A stretch of DNA of 64,000 bases from Opitutaceae bacterium. Lineage in GTDB: Bacteria > Verrucomicrobiota > Verrucomicrobiia > Opitutales > Opitutaceae. How positions within the stretch are numbered: the first letter of the stretch is position 1; each line of letters starts with the position of its first letter. The stretch lies in the NCBI GenBank assembly GCA_027482185.1, contig JAIXWF010000013.1, positions 1,240,001 to 1,304,000 on the forward strand. The letters are read 5' to 3'. Position numbers and translations under genes: made by a program. Below are positions 26,308-34,398 of the stretch, piece by piece. The notes beneath the pieces were generated by a model. It was not told the DNA's origin. It did not search any database and saw only the letters and a program-made list of their open reading frames with translations.

Positions 26308-28452
26308 TCAGCGCGGGGCGGGCACGGGGCCCGGGTGGTGCACCTCGCTCCAGTCGGCGACGCCGACGAGCGGCAACGCGAACGCGGTCGCGGCCGCTTC
26401 CGCGGGGGTATCGAGGGCACGGTAGACATGCCAGACCGGCTTGCGGCCGAACGGCTCGTCGGGGTCGTCGGGAAAACGCCGGAGCCCGAGGCGCAGGCCG
26501 CCTTCGAGGCGGTGGTCGATCCAATTGTGATACTGGAAGCCCTCGATCGCGCCGAGCCGGCGGACTTTCTGCCAGACGTAGGCCAGCGCGGCGGCCTGCT
26601 CCTCCAGGGCGCGCGGGCTGTAGTCGGGGGAATTGGGACCCTGCTCCGTGAGGTGCACGGAGCGCACGTGCAGGCCGAGGAAGCGCTGGGCCGGCTCCCG
26701 CACCCACGCATCCAGCACCTCGAGATTCCGGAAGGTGATGAGCGGCGTGTCGTAGGTGAAGTCGGTGTTCCGGTCCCGCCAGGTCTTCGGCTCGCGGAGC
26801 GATTCCGGATACGGGTGATGGGCGATGCCCCAGTCGAAATCTCCCTCGGTCCGCGAGTAGGCGAGCAGGTTTTCCAAGACTTGGCGCCCGGGCGTGAAGC
26901 GGTGGCTTGCCGTCGTGGTCCAGTGGTGCGTCAGCGAAATGTACGCGCGGGCGTGCGGGTCGTACTGCCGGGCGACGAGGTGGGCGAGGCGCATGGACTT
27001 GTGGTACTGGTCCAGGTACACGAGCGGCGGTTTTTCGCCGCAGTTGGTCCAGACCCAGCCGGCGTCGACTTCGTTGTGCACGATCCAATGGTGGATCCGG
27101 CCGTGGGGCGCGGCGGGCAGGCTGTAGCGGGCCGCGAGAAAATCGAGCAGCGCGACGTAGGCGCCGACGCCGGCGGCGTCCGCGACGTTGGCCATGCTGT
27201 AGGTGCCGGCCGGGTCGTAGTCCGGATGCTGGAAGACGGCGCCGAGCGGGCCGTCCCACGCGGCCGCGGGCGGCACGAGCAGAATGCCGAAAACCAACGC
27301 GTCCCGCTCGGCAGCCAGCGCGAGGGTGCGGTCGAGCTTCCCGAGTTCCTCCCGGTCGACGTGGTAGGTCCGGCCCTGATACGTAAACGGCAGCGTCGCG
27401 GGACCGGCGGCGGCGCGGAGGTAGCGGGCGAGGAAGAGGTTCACGGTGACGCTGTCGATGCCGAGGTCGGCGAGTTCCGAGTCCGGGACGCCGCGCCGGG
27501 CGGTGAAGCCGCCGAGTCCTTTTTTGGAACGGGCCTTCTTCTCGGGCCAGGGGTGGCGGGCCGCGACGGCATCGGCGTAGCGGGCCGGGGAAAGCAGTTC
27601 GTCGCGGTCCGGTCCGGCGCGGACCACAAGCCAGCGGGAAAACAACCGGTCCGCGTCGCCGTCCCGGCGCGGCACCGCGACCGCGAAGGTGCCGTCGGCG
27701 CCCGGCGTCAGCGGAATGACGCGGCGGAAGCGGCGAACCCGGGTCACCGTTTCCCAGACGGGAGATTCCGCGAGGAACAATTCGCCGGCGGCATCGGGCG
27801 CGCGGCCGGCGAGTTCGATGCGGTCCGCGGTCACCGCGATGCGCGTGAGCGCGGCGGGAAAAGCGCGGGCGAGGTAGGTTTGGTATTCGGCGGCGAGGAC
27901 GAGATCGGCGGCCGCGCGGGCGCGGCGGGCGGCGGTGCGTTCCTGTTCGCCCGGGTCGGGGGCGCGCAGGCGGACGTTGCGGACCTGCAGCAGATGGCCG
28001 GCCGTGCGGCCGAAATCGAGCCGGAGCCGGGCGGGCGGCGCGGCGGCGCGTTCCCACGCGGGGGCGAGATCGAGCGCGAAGGTCGACCAGGTTTCGCGCG
28101 GCGGCAGTTCCGCGGCGGCCTGGACGCGCGACTCGTGCCAGGGTGTGCCGACGTAGACGCTGAAGTCCGGCACGGCCGCGACCGCGATGTAGTCGAAAAC
28201 CAGCACGGTGCGCGGCCCGGCCGGTTCCGGGAACGGCCGTGTGGCGATCCACGGATCCGCGCCCGTTGTCCGGAGCTCCAGCACGGCGGACTCCGGCCGG
28301 GCGGCCGTGAGGTCGTGCACCGCGGCCGGATCCAGCTCGAGGGCGAGCGGCGGGGGCGCGGCGGCGGTTTGGCCGACGGCGGGCCTGCCGCCGGCGCCAA
28401 GGAGCAGCGCCACGGCGGCGACGCGGAGCGGCGGAAAGAAACGGAGCAACAT
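26308..28452 (-). CDS. Secreted glycoside-hydrolase-like protein (DUF5722-like)
   Basis: A 714-residue exported protein. The first 160 residues after the signal peptide form a beta-rich, carbohydrate-binding-like region. From about 310 a TIM barrel follows with the clan GH-A pattern: N460-E461 in IVHNEVDAGWVWTN as the acid/base and E603 in HLTEQGPNSPD as the likely nucleophile. The sequence resembles the DUF5722 family of Bacteroidota and Verrucomicrobiota from memory; its substrate is not known to me. It is followed by the AraC gene (convergent, 31 bases) and preceded by a second TonB receptor transcribed in the same direction. Confidence 0.7.
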   Translation of the reverse strand: MLLRFFPPLRVAAVALLLGAGGRPAVGQTAAAPPPLALELDPAAVHDLTAARPESAVLELRTTGADPWIATRPFPEPAGPRTVLVFDYIAVAAVPDFSVYVGTPWHESRVQAAAELPPRETWSTFALDLAPAWERAAAPPARLRLDFGRTAGHLLQVRNVRLRAPDPGEQERTAARRARAAADLVLAAEYQTYLARAFPAALTRIAVTADRIELAGRAPDAAGELFLAESPVWETVTRVRRFRRVIPLTPGADGTFAVAVPRRDGDADRLFSRWLVVRAGPDRDELLSPARYADAVAARHPWPEKKARSKKGLGGFTARRGVPDSELADLGIDSVTVNLFLARYLRAAAGPATLPFTYQGRTYHVDREELGKLDRTLALAAERDALVFGILLVPPAAAWDGPLGAVFQHPDYDPAGTYSMANVADAAGVGAYVALLDFLAARYSLPAAPHGRIHHWIVHNEVDAGWVWTNCGEKPPLVYLDQYHKSMRLAHLVARQYDPHARAYISLTHHWTTTASHRFTPGRQVLENLLAYSRTEGDFDWGIAHHPYPESLREPKTWRDRNTDFTYDTPLITFRNLEVLDAWVREPAQRFLGLHVRSVHLTEQGPNSPDYSPRALEEQAAALAYVWQKVRRLGAIEGFQYHNWIDHRLEGGLRLGLRRFPDDPDEPFGRKPVWHVYRALDTPAEAAATAFALPLVGVADWSEVHHPGPVPAPR

Positions 28453-28614
28453 TGGAGGGGCGGTTGCCCCCGCGGGGAGCGGCGAGAGCGTCCGCGCCGG
28501 TGCCGCCGTTTCAAGGTGAATTCCGCCCGCGACATTGCAGGGAAAAGGCGGGCCGCGCCCGCAGCGGGGAAATCGGGCCGGCGGGCGTCGCGGATCGCCG
28601 CCGGCCCGGACGGA

Positions 28615-31599
28615 TCAGAAGCGGCCGTTGATGCCCACGTTGATCGTGACGAAGTTGTAGTTGATCGTGGAGGGCTGGTTGCGGAAGCCGCGGTAGATCT
28701 CCTGGTAGGAATTGAAGAGGTTGGAGATATCGAGCGTGAGCGTCGCCTCGGGGCGGACCTGGTAGGCGAGGCCGAGGTTGACGGTGTCGAAGGCGGCGCG
28801 CCAACGGTTGCGGCCGACGGTGGCGGCCGAGTACTCGACGATGTAGTCGCTGGTCCAGTTGTAGAGCAGGCGCGTGCTGAACTTCCGGTAGCGCCAGGAC
28901 AGCATGACGTTCGCGGATTCGGGAATGAAGCCGACGACCTCGCGGCCGGTGATGCCGGTCGTGCCGCCGAAGTCGCCGTGCGTGTCGATCCGGGTGTAGT
29001 TCACGGAGCCGCTCAGGCCCTTGAGCAGGCCGGGCAGGCCGGTGAATTGCTGCTGGTAGCTGAACTCCCAGCCCTGGACGTAGGCGGTGCCGGCATTGGC
29101 GGACGTGAGGAGCGTGAAGCCCGGGTACTCGCCGTTGAAGCCGTTGTCGGTGCCGGTCGGGACGGTGCCGCTGTTGATGTTGCGGACGATGAAGTCGCGG
29201 ATCGTTTTGTGGAAGAAGCCGACGGACAGGTTGCCGACGGGTTCGAAATAGTAGTCGAGGGAGGCGTCCCAGTTCTTCGCGCTCTGGGGCAGGAGACCGG
29301 CGTTGTTGACCGTGAGGGTGCTCGAGGTCTCGTTGACGGATTCGCTCGGGAGAAGTTCGCCGAAGCCGGGCCGGCCGAAGCTGGTGGACCAGGCGAGGCG
29401 GGCCTTGAGGTTGGGCGTGAGATCGTGGGTGAGGTGGACGCTGGGGAAGGACTTGGTGTAGCTGCCCTTGATCGCGCGGCGAGTGTTGGCGTAGTCGCGG
29501 GCGATGGCGCCGGCGGGATCGGCGACCTGCTGCGCGGCGGTGCTGCCGCTGCGGGCGCGGACCCAGCCCCAGCTGTCGTCGTCGGTGTTCTCGAGGCGCA
29601 CGCCGCCGAGGTAGCTGGTGCGGCCGAGGAAGCCGTCGCGGCCGAATTTGCCCTGGGCCATGGCGTAGCCGGCGGTGACCGCTTCGGTGACGCTGCGGGC
29701 GCCGGTGTAGCGCTGCTGCAGCCCGAAATAGACGTCCTCGCTCCAGAGCGCGGGATCGATGGGTTGGCGGTCGCGGATGAACATCGACGTGGTCCATTGC
29801 GGAATGGTGCGGCCGGTCACGACCCGGTCGTAGGTGATCAGGGACGGGTCGGCGGGAAGCGGACCGGTGCCGCGGTAGTTCCAGCGGCGGCTCTTGCTGC
29901 GGGTGCGGGCGAGGGTTTCGCGCCATTGGCCGCCGGCCTTGAGCGAAACCGGGACGGCGGTCGGGAGTTTGTAGAGGGCGTTGAAGCGGGCCTCGCGCAC
30001 GCGCTGGTCGTTTTCGCCGTCGCTGTTGAGCAGCGGGGTGCTGGGGCGGTAGTTGTTGGGATCGGTGAAATCGAGGCCGCCGTTGGGCAGGAACTTCGGG
30101 TGGAGCTCGGACTGGGAGCGGTCGAGGATCCAGCCGGTGTTGGCGATGCGCATGGTGAGTTCGCCGCCCTGGCCGTTGCCGTTGTTGAGATTGGTGCGGG
30201 CGTAGTAGGCCGCGTAGTCGAGCTGGAGCGGGCCGAAGTCCTGCTCGGCCGAGAAGTCGAGGCGGCGCATGCGCACGGCGTAATTGTTGGGGCCGCGGTT
30301 CTGCATCTCGATCAGCGACGTGGCGACGGGGCGGATGACGGTGACTTTGTCGGTCCAGCCGGGCACGACGCTGGTCGTGGCGCCGGGGACGGTGTTCTGG
30401 TTCTGCGAGGAGTAGGCGCGCGTGATGTAGCGGCGGCGGTAGTCCTCGTAGTTGTCGTTGGCGGTGGCGTTGACGGAAATGCGCGTGCTGGGGGAGACGC
30501 GGTAGTCGGCTTTGAGGCTGACGCTGGCCTGCTTGCGGTTGTTGTAGTTGTCGAAGGTCTGGTAGCTCCAGACGTAGGCCGGCTGGACGGTGGTGTTCTG
30601 GTAGTCGCGGTCGGTCTGGAAGAAACCGACGGCGTTCTCGCTGTAGAACGTGGAGAGGTTGAGGCCGAGATTGCGCGTGCCGCCGAAGACATCGAAGAGC
30701 TCCTGGTAGCTCAGATTGATCATCGGGTGCGCGCGGTGCTGTTCGCGCAGGGGAATCTGGTCGGTGAACGACGGGGCGACGCGGGCCGAGACGCTGTAGG
30801 TGACGCGGCGGCGCTCGCGCATATTGAGCGAGGAACGGGTCTTGAGGTTGACGGTGCCGCCGAGGGAGTCGGCGTTCTTGTCGGGGCGGTGGCCCTTGGT
30901 GAGCTCGAGTTGGTCGAAGAGGGCGCCGGAAATGCTCTGCATCTCGAAGGCGCGGCTGGTGCCGAGGGAGGTGACGAGGCCGCCGTCGATGGTGACGGTA
31001 TTGAGGCCGGCGCCCATGCCGCGGATGTTGAAATTGTAGGCGAGGCCCTCGTCGGTCGGGCTGCCGGCGACGCCGGGGAGGCGCATGAGCACCTCGCCGG
31101 CGCTCATGTTGGGCAGATTGCCGAACGAATCCATGGCGACGACGTTGGTGACGTTGGGGGCGTTGCGCTGGGCGGTGATCGCCGCGGCGCCGCCCTCGCG
31201 CTCGCCGGTGACCTTGAACGCATCCAGTTTATAAATACCGGTGGTGAGATCGAAGTCCCGCACCTGGCGCTGGCCGGCGGCGGCGGCGACGGGGGCGCGG
31301 GCGGTGTCGAGGCCGATGTAGCTGACGACGAGCTCGTGGGTGCCGGCGGGGACGCCGGCCAGGACGTAGCGGCCGGTGTCGTCGGTGAGGGCGGAAAGGC
31401 CCAGCGCGGGAATCTCCACGCGCGCGCCCTGGAGCAGGTTGCGCGTGGCGGTGTTGCTGACCGTTCCGGAAATCGTCCCCGTCGCTTCGGCGGCGCGGGC
31501 CGGCAGCAGGGGGAGGAGAACGAGGGCGGCGACCGGCAAACAGCGGACAAGGGTCCGCGCAAAAGCGGATGCCAAGCATCCGCAAACGGAGGTCTTCAT
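28615..31599 (-). CDS. TonB-dependent receptor with N-terminal CarbopepD-like domain
   Basis: A 994-residue outer-membrane receptor. After the signal peptide comes a carboxypeptidase-regulatory-like beta-sandwich (GTISGTVSNTATRNLLQGARVEI, about 40-120). The plug (VLMRLPGVAG, FNIRGMGAGLNTVTIDGG, GHRPDKNADSLGGTVNLKTRS) and a long barrel ending NVGINGRF follow. This architecture is the TonB/SusC-like or CarboxypepD-plug type that imports oligosaccharides or siderophores. A palindrome of LacI type (31641-31654) lies 42 bases upstream. The glycosidase gene downstream in the same direction is a likely partner. Confidence 0.92.
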   Translation of the reverse strand: MKTSVCGCLASAFARTLVRCLPVAALVLLPLLPARAAEATGTISGTVSNTATRNLLQGARVEIPALGLSALTDDTGRYVLAGVPAGTHELVVSYIGLDTARAPVAAAAGQRQVRDFDLTTGIYKLDAFKVTGEREGGAAAITAQRNAPNVTNVVAMDSFGNLPNMSAGEVLMRLPGVAGSPTDEGLAYNFNIRGMGAGLNTVTIDGGLVTSLGTSRAFEMQSISGALFDQLELTKGHRPDKNADSLGGTVNLKTRSSLNMRERRRVTYSVSARVAPSFTDQIPLREQHRAHPMINLSYQELFDVFGGTRNLGLNLSTFYSENAVGFFQTDRDYQNTTVQPAYVWSYQTFDNYNNRKQASVSLKADYRVSPSTRISVNATANDNYEDYRRRYITRAYSSQNQNTVPGATTSVVPGWTDKVTVIRPVATSLIEMQNRGPNNYAVRMRRLDFSAEQDFGPLQLDYAAYYARTNLNNGNGQGGELTMRIANTGWILDRSQSELHPKFLPNGGLDFTDPNNYRPSTPLLNSDGENDQRVREARFNALYKLPTAVPVSLKAGGQWRETLARTRSKSRRWNYRGTGPLPADPSLITYDRVVTGRTIPQWTTSMFIRDRQPIDPALWSEDVYFGLQQRYTGARSVTEAVTAGYAMAQGKFGRDGFLGRTSYLGGVRLENTDDDSWGWVRARSGSTAAQQVADPAGAIARDYANTRRAIKGSYTKSFPSVHLTHDLTPNLKARLAWSTSFGRPGFGELLPSESVNETSSTLTVNNAGLLPQSAKNWDASLDYYFEPVGNLSVGFFHKTIRDFIVRNINSGTVPTGTDNGFNGEYPGFTLLTSANAGTAYVQGWEFSYQQQFTGLPGLLKGLSGSVNYTRIDTHGDFGGTTGITGREVVGFIPESANVMLSWRYRKFSTRLLYNWTSDYIVEYSAATVGRNRWRAAFDTVNLGLAYQVRPEATLTLDISNLFNSYQEIYRGFRNQPSTINYNFVTINVGINGRF

Positions 31600-31640
31600 G
31601 GGGTGGGGTTCCGAAGCCCGGGATGGGGTAGCGGCTTCGG

Positions 31641-31654
31641 CTAAATCGTTTTAG
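31641..31654. promoter_or_regulatory. Candidate operator upstream of the second TonB receptor
   Basis: CTAAATCGTTTTAG is an imperfect palindrome with a central CG, the architecture of LacI-family operators, placed 42 bases before the receptor ATG on the minus strand. It differs from the TGTAAACGTT elements of the inositol locus, so another regulator, not encoded here, probably binds it. Confidence 0.45.
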
Positions 31655-31780
31655 GACAGATGGAAAGCGGTCCGTCAAGGCCGGGCTGGGGCGGTCCCCG
31701 CCAAATCGCCGGCGTGGTCCGCGGGGCAGCGCAGGGAACGGAGGCCGGCTGGGCAGCCGCAGTGGCGCCTGCCAGGAGGT

Positions 31781-31882
31781 TTGAAAATCAGCGCGAAGAG
31801 GGCTGAACAGGCCGGCAGACCCCGAAAAGCAACGACTTAGGAAAAATCAGCGCCGTTGCGGCAATTTGAGAAGGAATCAGCC
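31781..31882 (+). repeat. Putative transposase-binding repeats at the prophage left end
   Basis: AAAATCAGCGC occurs at 31784-31794 and again at 31843-31853, and a related GAATCAGCC lies at 31874-31882. Each is embedded in an A-rich block in GC-rich surroundings. Three same-orientation, unevenly spaced sites recall the L1-L2-L3 transposase sites of Mu. The first copy begins just after a TG at 31782-31783, which fits the TG terminus of Mu-type elements. Confidence 0.45.
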
Positions 31883-31985
31883 AATCCGGGCCGGAATGAC
31901 AGAGGTTTGATAAAAATCCCGGTTCGCGGCCGCGGTGGGACAGCGGATGACCCACCCATCGGGTATCGTGAGCAGCGTTCCACTC

Positions 31986-32174
31986 ATGAAACCGAAACGC
32001 ACGACAGGCTTCGGCCTCCAAGATACCGCGCGAAAGATCGCGCGTCGCCGGCAGCAAGTGATCGAAGAAACCGAAACTCCACCGCCCCCGCCCATGCGGC
32101 TCTCCTTGGACAGCGTACTGGGACGGGACGTGTTTGCCTACGCCCGCCAATTCAAGCGGCCGCTCGCGGCCTGA
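31986..32174 (+). CDS. Hypothetical small protein near the prophage left end
   Basis: 62 codons from ATG 31986. The product is basic at the N-terminus (KPKRTTGFGLQDTARKIARRR) with a run of five prolines in the middle. No family is recognised. It is followed after 9 bases by a second small frame on the same strand, which favours a real two-gene unit, but no Shine-Dalgarno sequence or homology supports it. Its direction is opposite to the early operon. Confidence 0.35.
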   Translation: MKPKRTTGFGLQDTARKIARRRQQVIEETETPPPPPMRLSLDSVLGRDVFAYARQFKRPLAA

Positions 32175-32183
32175 AAGACCACC

Positions 32184-32411
32184 ATGCCTCGCTGGGTCAG
32201 CCCTGAACTTTACGCAGAACACCGGCGCGCTTGGCGCCGCGAACGCTTTGGCGCTGCTCGTGGTCCGTTGCCTGTAATCCTGTCGGCCGCTGCCTACCCG
32301 GCACGGCTGCCGGGTGACCGTGCACCGGAACACACCAAACCGTCCGGTGCGTCGGAAACGAAGTCGCCTCTGGTGACGGCTACCGACGCGCCGGCCGGAA
32401 ATGTGCCCTGA
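32184..32411 (+). CDS. Hypothetical small protein near the prophage left end
   Basis: 75 codons from ATG 32184. The N-terminus (PRWVSPELYAEHRRAWRRERFG) looks like a folded, basic helical segment; the remainder is low in complexity. No family is recognised. It ends just before the end of the leftward early operon, so the two transcripts converge at about 32411-32432. Confidence 0.35.
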   Translation: MPRWVSPELYAEHRRAWRRERFGAARGPLPVILSAAAYPARLPGDRAPEHTKPSGASETKSPLVTATDAPAGNVP

Positions 32412-32413
32412 CG

Positions 32414-32430
32414 GCGCCGTGCAAGGGCCG
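32414..32430 (+). repeat. 17-base repeat, copy 1
   Basis: GCGCCGTGCAAGGGCCG, identical to 51928-51944. A shorter inverted copy of its core (GTGCAAGGCC) lies 30 bases away at 32460-32469. It sits between the two convergent transcripts. Confidence 0.6.
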
Positions 32431-32431
32431 A

Positions 32432-33049
32432 TCATAGCAGCTTGGGCTGCCGTGCATCGGCCTTGCACGCGGCCGCACGAGCCCGCTGCCGGGCCAATTT
32501 TTCGCGCAGGGATGCATCCTTGGCCTTCGTGACCTCGTCCGCCCTCTGGGCTACCAATTCGGGCATGGATGGGCCGCTGGCAGGGCGTTTAACGCCCAAC
32601 GCGGCGAGGAGTTGGCCTGCGTGCGAGCCGACCCGCATCGCCTCGCCGCGGATTTCCTCCGCGTTGGCGCCGACGTAGCGGTCGACGCAGGCCCGGAAGT
32701 AGGGCCAGAACTCGACCACTTTTCCGGCGCGCTGGTAGGTGCCAACGGCGTCGAGAACCTTCTCGATGTGGGCGGCCAGCCGTTTGCCATCCAGCATCCA
32801 GCCCCGGCGCCACATTTCGAGCACGAGGCGTTCGAGGTACACCCGGCATTGCTCGATCCGTTTCGCCTTCGCGGCGCCGGCCCAGGTCCAATCGAGCCGG
32901 GTGGCGAGCTGTTCGCCCGCCCAGGCATCGAACTTGAGCAGCCGCACTTCGGGTGGGTTGGCTTGGTTCAGCCAGGCCACCAACGCGTCATCCGCCCGGC
33001 CCTCCGCCGGCTTGGCGCGCTCGTCCAGAAACTCGTTGAAGACGTTCAC
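32432..33049 (-). CDS. Hypothetical phage protein, last gene of the early operon
   Basis: 205 codons starting at a GTG that overlaps the upstream stop in GTGA. The product is mostly helical and charged, with a basic C-terminal tail (EKLARQRARAAACKADARQPKLL). I do not recognise a family. A tryptophan-rich central part (WAGEQLATRLDWTWAGAAKAKRIEQCR) suggests a compact helical domain. The GTG start is chosen for the overlap, as in many neighbours. Confidence 0.65.
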   Translation of the reverse strand: MNVFNEFLDERAKPAEGRADDALVAWLNQANPPEVRLLKFDAWAGEQLATRLDWTWAGAAKAKRIEQCRVYLERLVLEMWRRGWMLDGKRLAAHIEKVLDAVGTYQRAGKVVEFWPYFRACVDRYVGANAEEIRGEAMRVGSHAGQLLAALGVKRPASGPSMPELVAQRADEVTKAKDASLREKLARQRARAAACKADARQPKLL

Positions 33050-33387
33050 GGTGCCACCGCCGGCCGGCGGTAGTAGATCCGGTCCGTACGGATCACCTTC
33101 GCGATCATGTCGCGCGCCTGACTGCGGCGAGCCAGCCGGTAACGCTCGTATTCCTCGTGCGTGCAATCGGCCATCAACTCATAGCCGGGGCTGCCGGGGT
33201 AGCTGATCACGTGGTCGCTGGCCGCCGCCAGCTTGCGGACGTGGCGCTCGTCCCATCCGGTCGCCGCCGAGATCTGCGTTCGTTCCAGCCAGCCCTTGCC
33301 TTTGAGGAACGCCTCCAAATCGGCCACCTCGGGCTTGGAGGCCTTCGGACGGTCGAACACGAGCGGGATCTGTTCCTCTACATCCAT
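33046..33387 (-). CDS. Winged-helix DNA-binding-like phage protein
   Basis: 113 codons. The central part, LKGKGWLERTQISAATGWDERHVRKLAAAS followed by ISYPGSPGYELM, has the helix-turn-helix plus wing layout seen in small phage wHTH proteins. A basic C-terminal region (RSQARDMIAKVIRTDRIYYRR) may contact DNA. Five bases after the GemA-like gene and GTGA-coupled to the next one. Confidence 0.65.
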   Translation of the reverse strand: MDVEEQIPLVFDRPKASKPEVADLEAFLKGKGWLERTQISAATGWDERHVRKLAAASDHVISYPGSPGYELMADCTHEEYERYRLARRSQARDMIAKVIRTDRIYYRRPAVAP

Positions 33388-33391
33388 CGAA

Positions 33392-33850
33392 TCAGAACGG
33401 CTGGCCTTCGGCCGGTGCCAGCTGCTTCGCGCGCCGGCCAAGGATGCCGGCAACCTTCTCGAGATCGCGCTCGGTCAGGTCCCCCCAGCTCCGGCCTTTC
33501 AAAAAGTTCTTCAGGTAGGCGCCGAGCGCCTCCTCGCCGCCTTCGATTCCGCAGGCCTCGGCCAGCTGCGCAATTCGGGCGTGCAACGCGCGCAGCCGTG
33601 CCTCGGGCTGGTCGAGCTGGCGCATCTGAGCGTCGAGATTGCCGCCGTCCCACACCGCGCGGAACGCCGCGATGACCTTGTCGAGGTCGGGATTCGTCAG
33701 GCTTTTCGAGGATTTGTCGCGCCCGAGTGCCTTCACGTGCAGATCGTGCCGCTTCTGGTCGGCGGCCTCGTGCGTCAAACCGCGACCGATGTAGTAGGTC
33801 CGGGCGCGGCCCCACTCCCACCAGTACTTTTTAGTTTGCGCGGCGTTCAT
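33392..33850 (-). CDS. GemA-like early phage protein (Mu gp16 type, tentative)
   Basis: 152 codons. The layout, with basic N-terminal helices, LDKVIAAFRAVWDGGNLDAQMRQLDQPEARL in the middle and YLKNFLKGRSWGDLTERDLEKVAGIL at the end, recalls the gemA/DUF1018 regulatory proteins of Mu-like phages. The match is judged by eye and is not firm. Its place near the distal end of the early operon also fits gemA in Mu relatives. Confidence 0.5.
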   Translation of the reverse strand: MNAAQTKKYWWEWGRARTYYIGRGLTHEAADQKRHDLHVKALGRDKSSKSLTNPDLDKVIAAFRAVWDGGNLDAQMRQLDQPEARLRALHARIAQLAEACGIEGGEEALGAYLKNFLKGRSWGDLTERDLEKVAGILGRRAKQLAPAEGQPF

Positions 33851-33859
33851 GAGGGTCGT

Positions 33860-34159
33860 TCAACCGCGAAAAACCCACCAGTCGTCGGCCGGCGTCCAGC
33901 GGGTCAGCTTTGGTCTGCGCCACATCCACCGGGCGCCGTTTTGTCCGCCGGTGGCTGTCTGCCAGCAATAGTAACCGCAGGTCGGATACCAGGCGCGCCA
34001 AAACACGAACCGCCACCACTTTGGAAACCGGTACGCGGCGTCACTGAGAACATTTCCGAAGAAACTTGCAGGTGCCAGTTCGACGGTAGCCAAACAGGCA
34101 AAGAAGGTCGCGACGAACGGGCTCAAGATCCGGTACGTCCAACGCCGCCGGGCGGTCAT
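33860..34159 (-). CDS. Hypothetical tryptophan-rich membrane-associated protein
   Basis: 99 codons starting at an ATG that overlaps the upstream stop. One hydrophobic segment near the N-terminus (RILSPFVATFFACLATVEL) is followed by a segment rich in Trp, Tyr and Arg (WWRFVFWRAWYPTCGYYCW). No family is recognised. The single membrane segment and aromatic tail suggest a small phage membrane protein. Confidence 0.55.
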   Translation of the reverse strand: MTARRRWTYRILSPFVATFFACLATVELAPASFFGNVLSDAAYRFPKWWRFVFWRAWYPTCGYYCWQTATGGQNGARWMWRRPKLTRWTPADDWWVFRG

Positions 34160-34398
34160 ATCGTCGTCTCCCGCAGCCAGGCGTTGTAACGCTTCACCAA
34201 TTCTTCCGGCGTCTTCGCTTTGGCCCATACCGTCCGCCCGAATTTGATTTGGTAGCCGCGTTTCGAACTCGAGATCGTCACGCTCTGGGGGCCTCTACGA
34301 CCGTAGCTGAGGCAGCCGATAATCAAGGCGCAGGCCTCGGAACAAAGCCCGATTGCATCAGGGGTTGCGTACGGAGATGATTTCTTGGGTTTGCTCAT
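34156..34398 (-). CDS. Hypothetical small phage protein
   Basis: 80 codons beginning MSKPKKSS, overlapped with the methyltransferase stop as ATGA. The C-terminal half (SVTISSSKRGYQIKFGRTVWAKAKTPEELVKRYNAWLRE) looks like a small mixed alpha/beta domain. No known family. Confidence 0.55.
   Translation of the reverse strand: MSKPKKSSPYATPDAIGLCSEACALIIGCLSYGRRGPQSVTISSSKRGYQIKFGRTVWAKAKTPEELVKRYNAWLRETTI

Larger units (their letters stand above)
31600..31985. other. Intergenic region: host promoter and prophage left terminus
   Basis: 386 bases without a supported gene. The host side (to about 31780) is GC-rich and carries the palindrome at 31641-31654. From about 31781 the composition turns A-rich and the repeated AAAATCAGCGC elements begin, taken as the prophage end. 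An antisense open frame through here is not credible as a protein. Confidence 0.5.

Noticed and set aside
26335-31644. A 1769-codon open frame on the + strand
   Set aside because: It runs antisense to the glycosidase and the TonB receptor, both with clear motifs. It is a by-product of high-GC codon use and its product resembles no protein.
31788-32468. A 226-codon minus-strand frame at the prophage left end
   Set aside because: Its composition is unlike a protein and it crosses the putative terminal repeats and two small + frames that look better.
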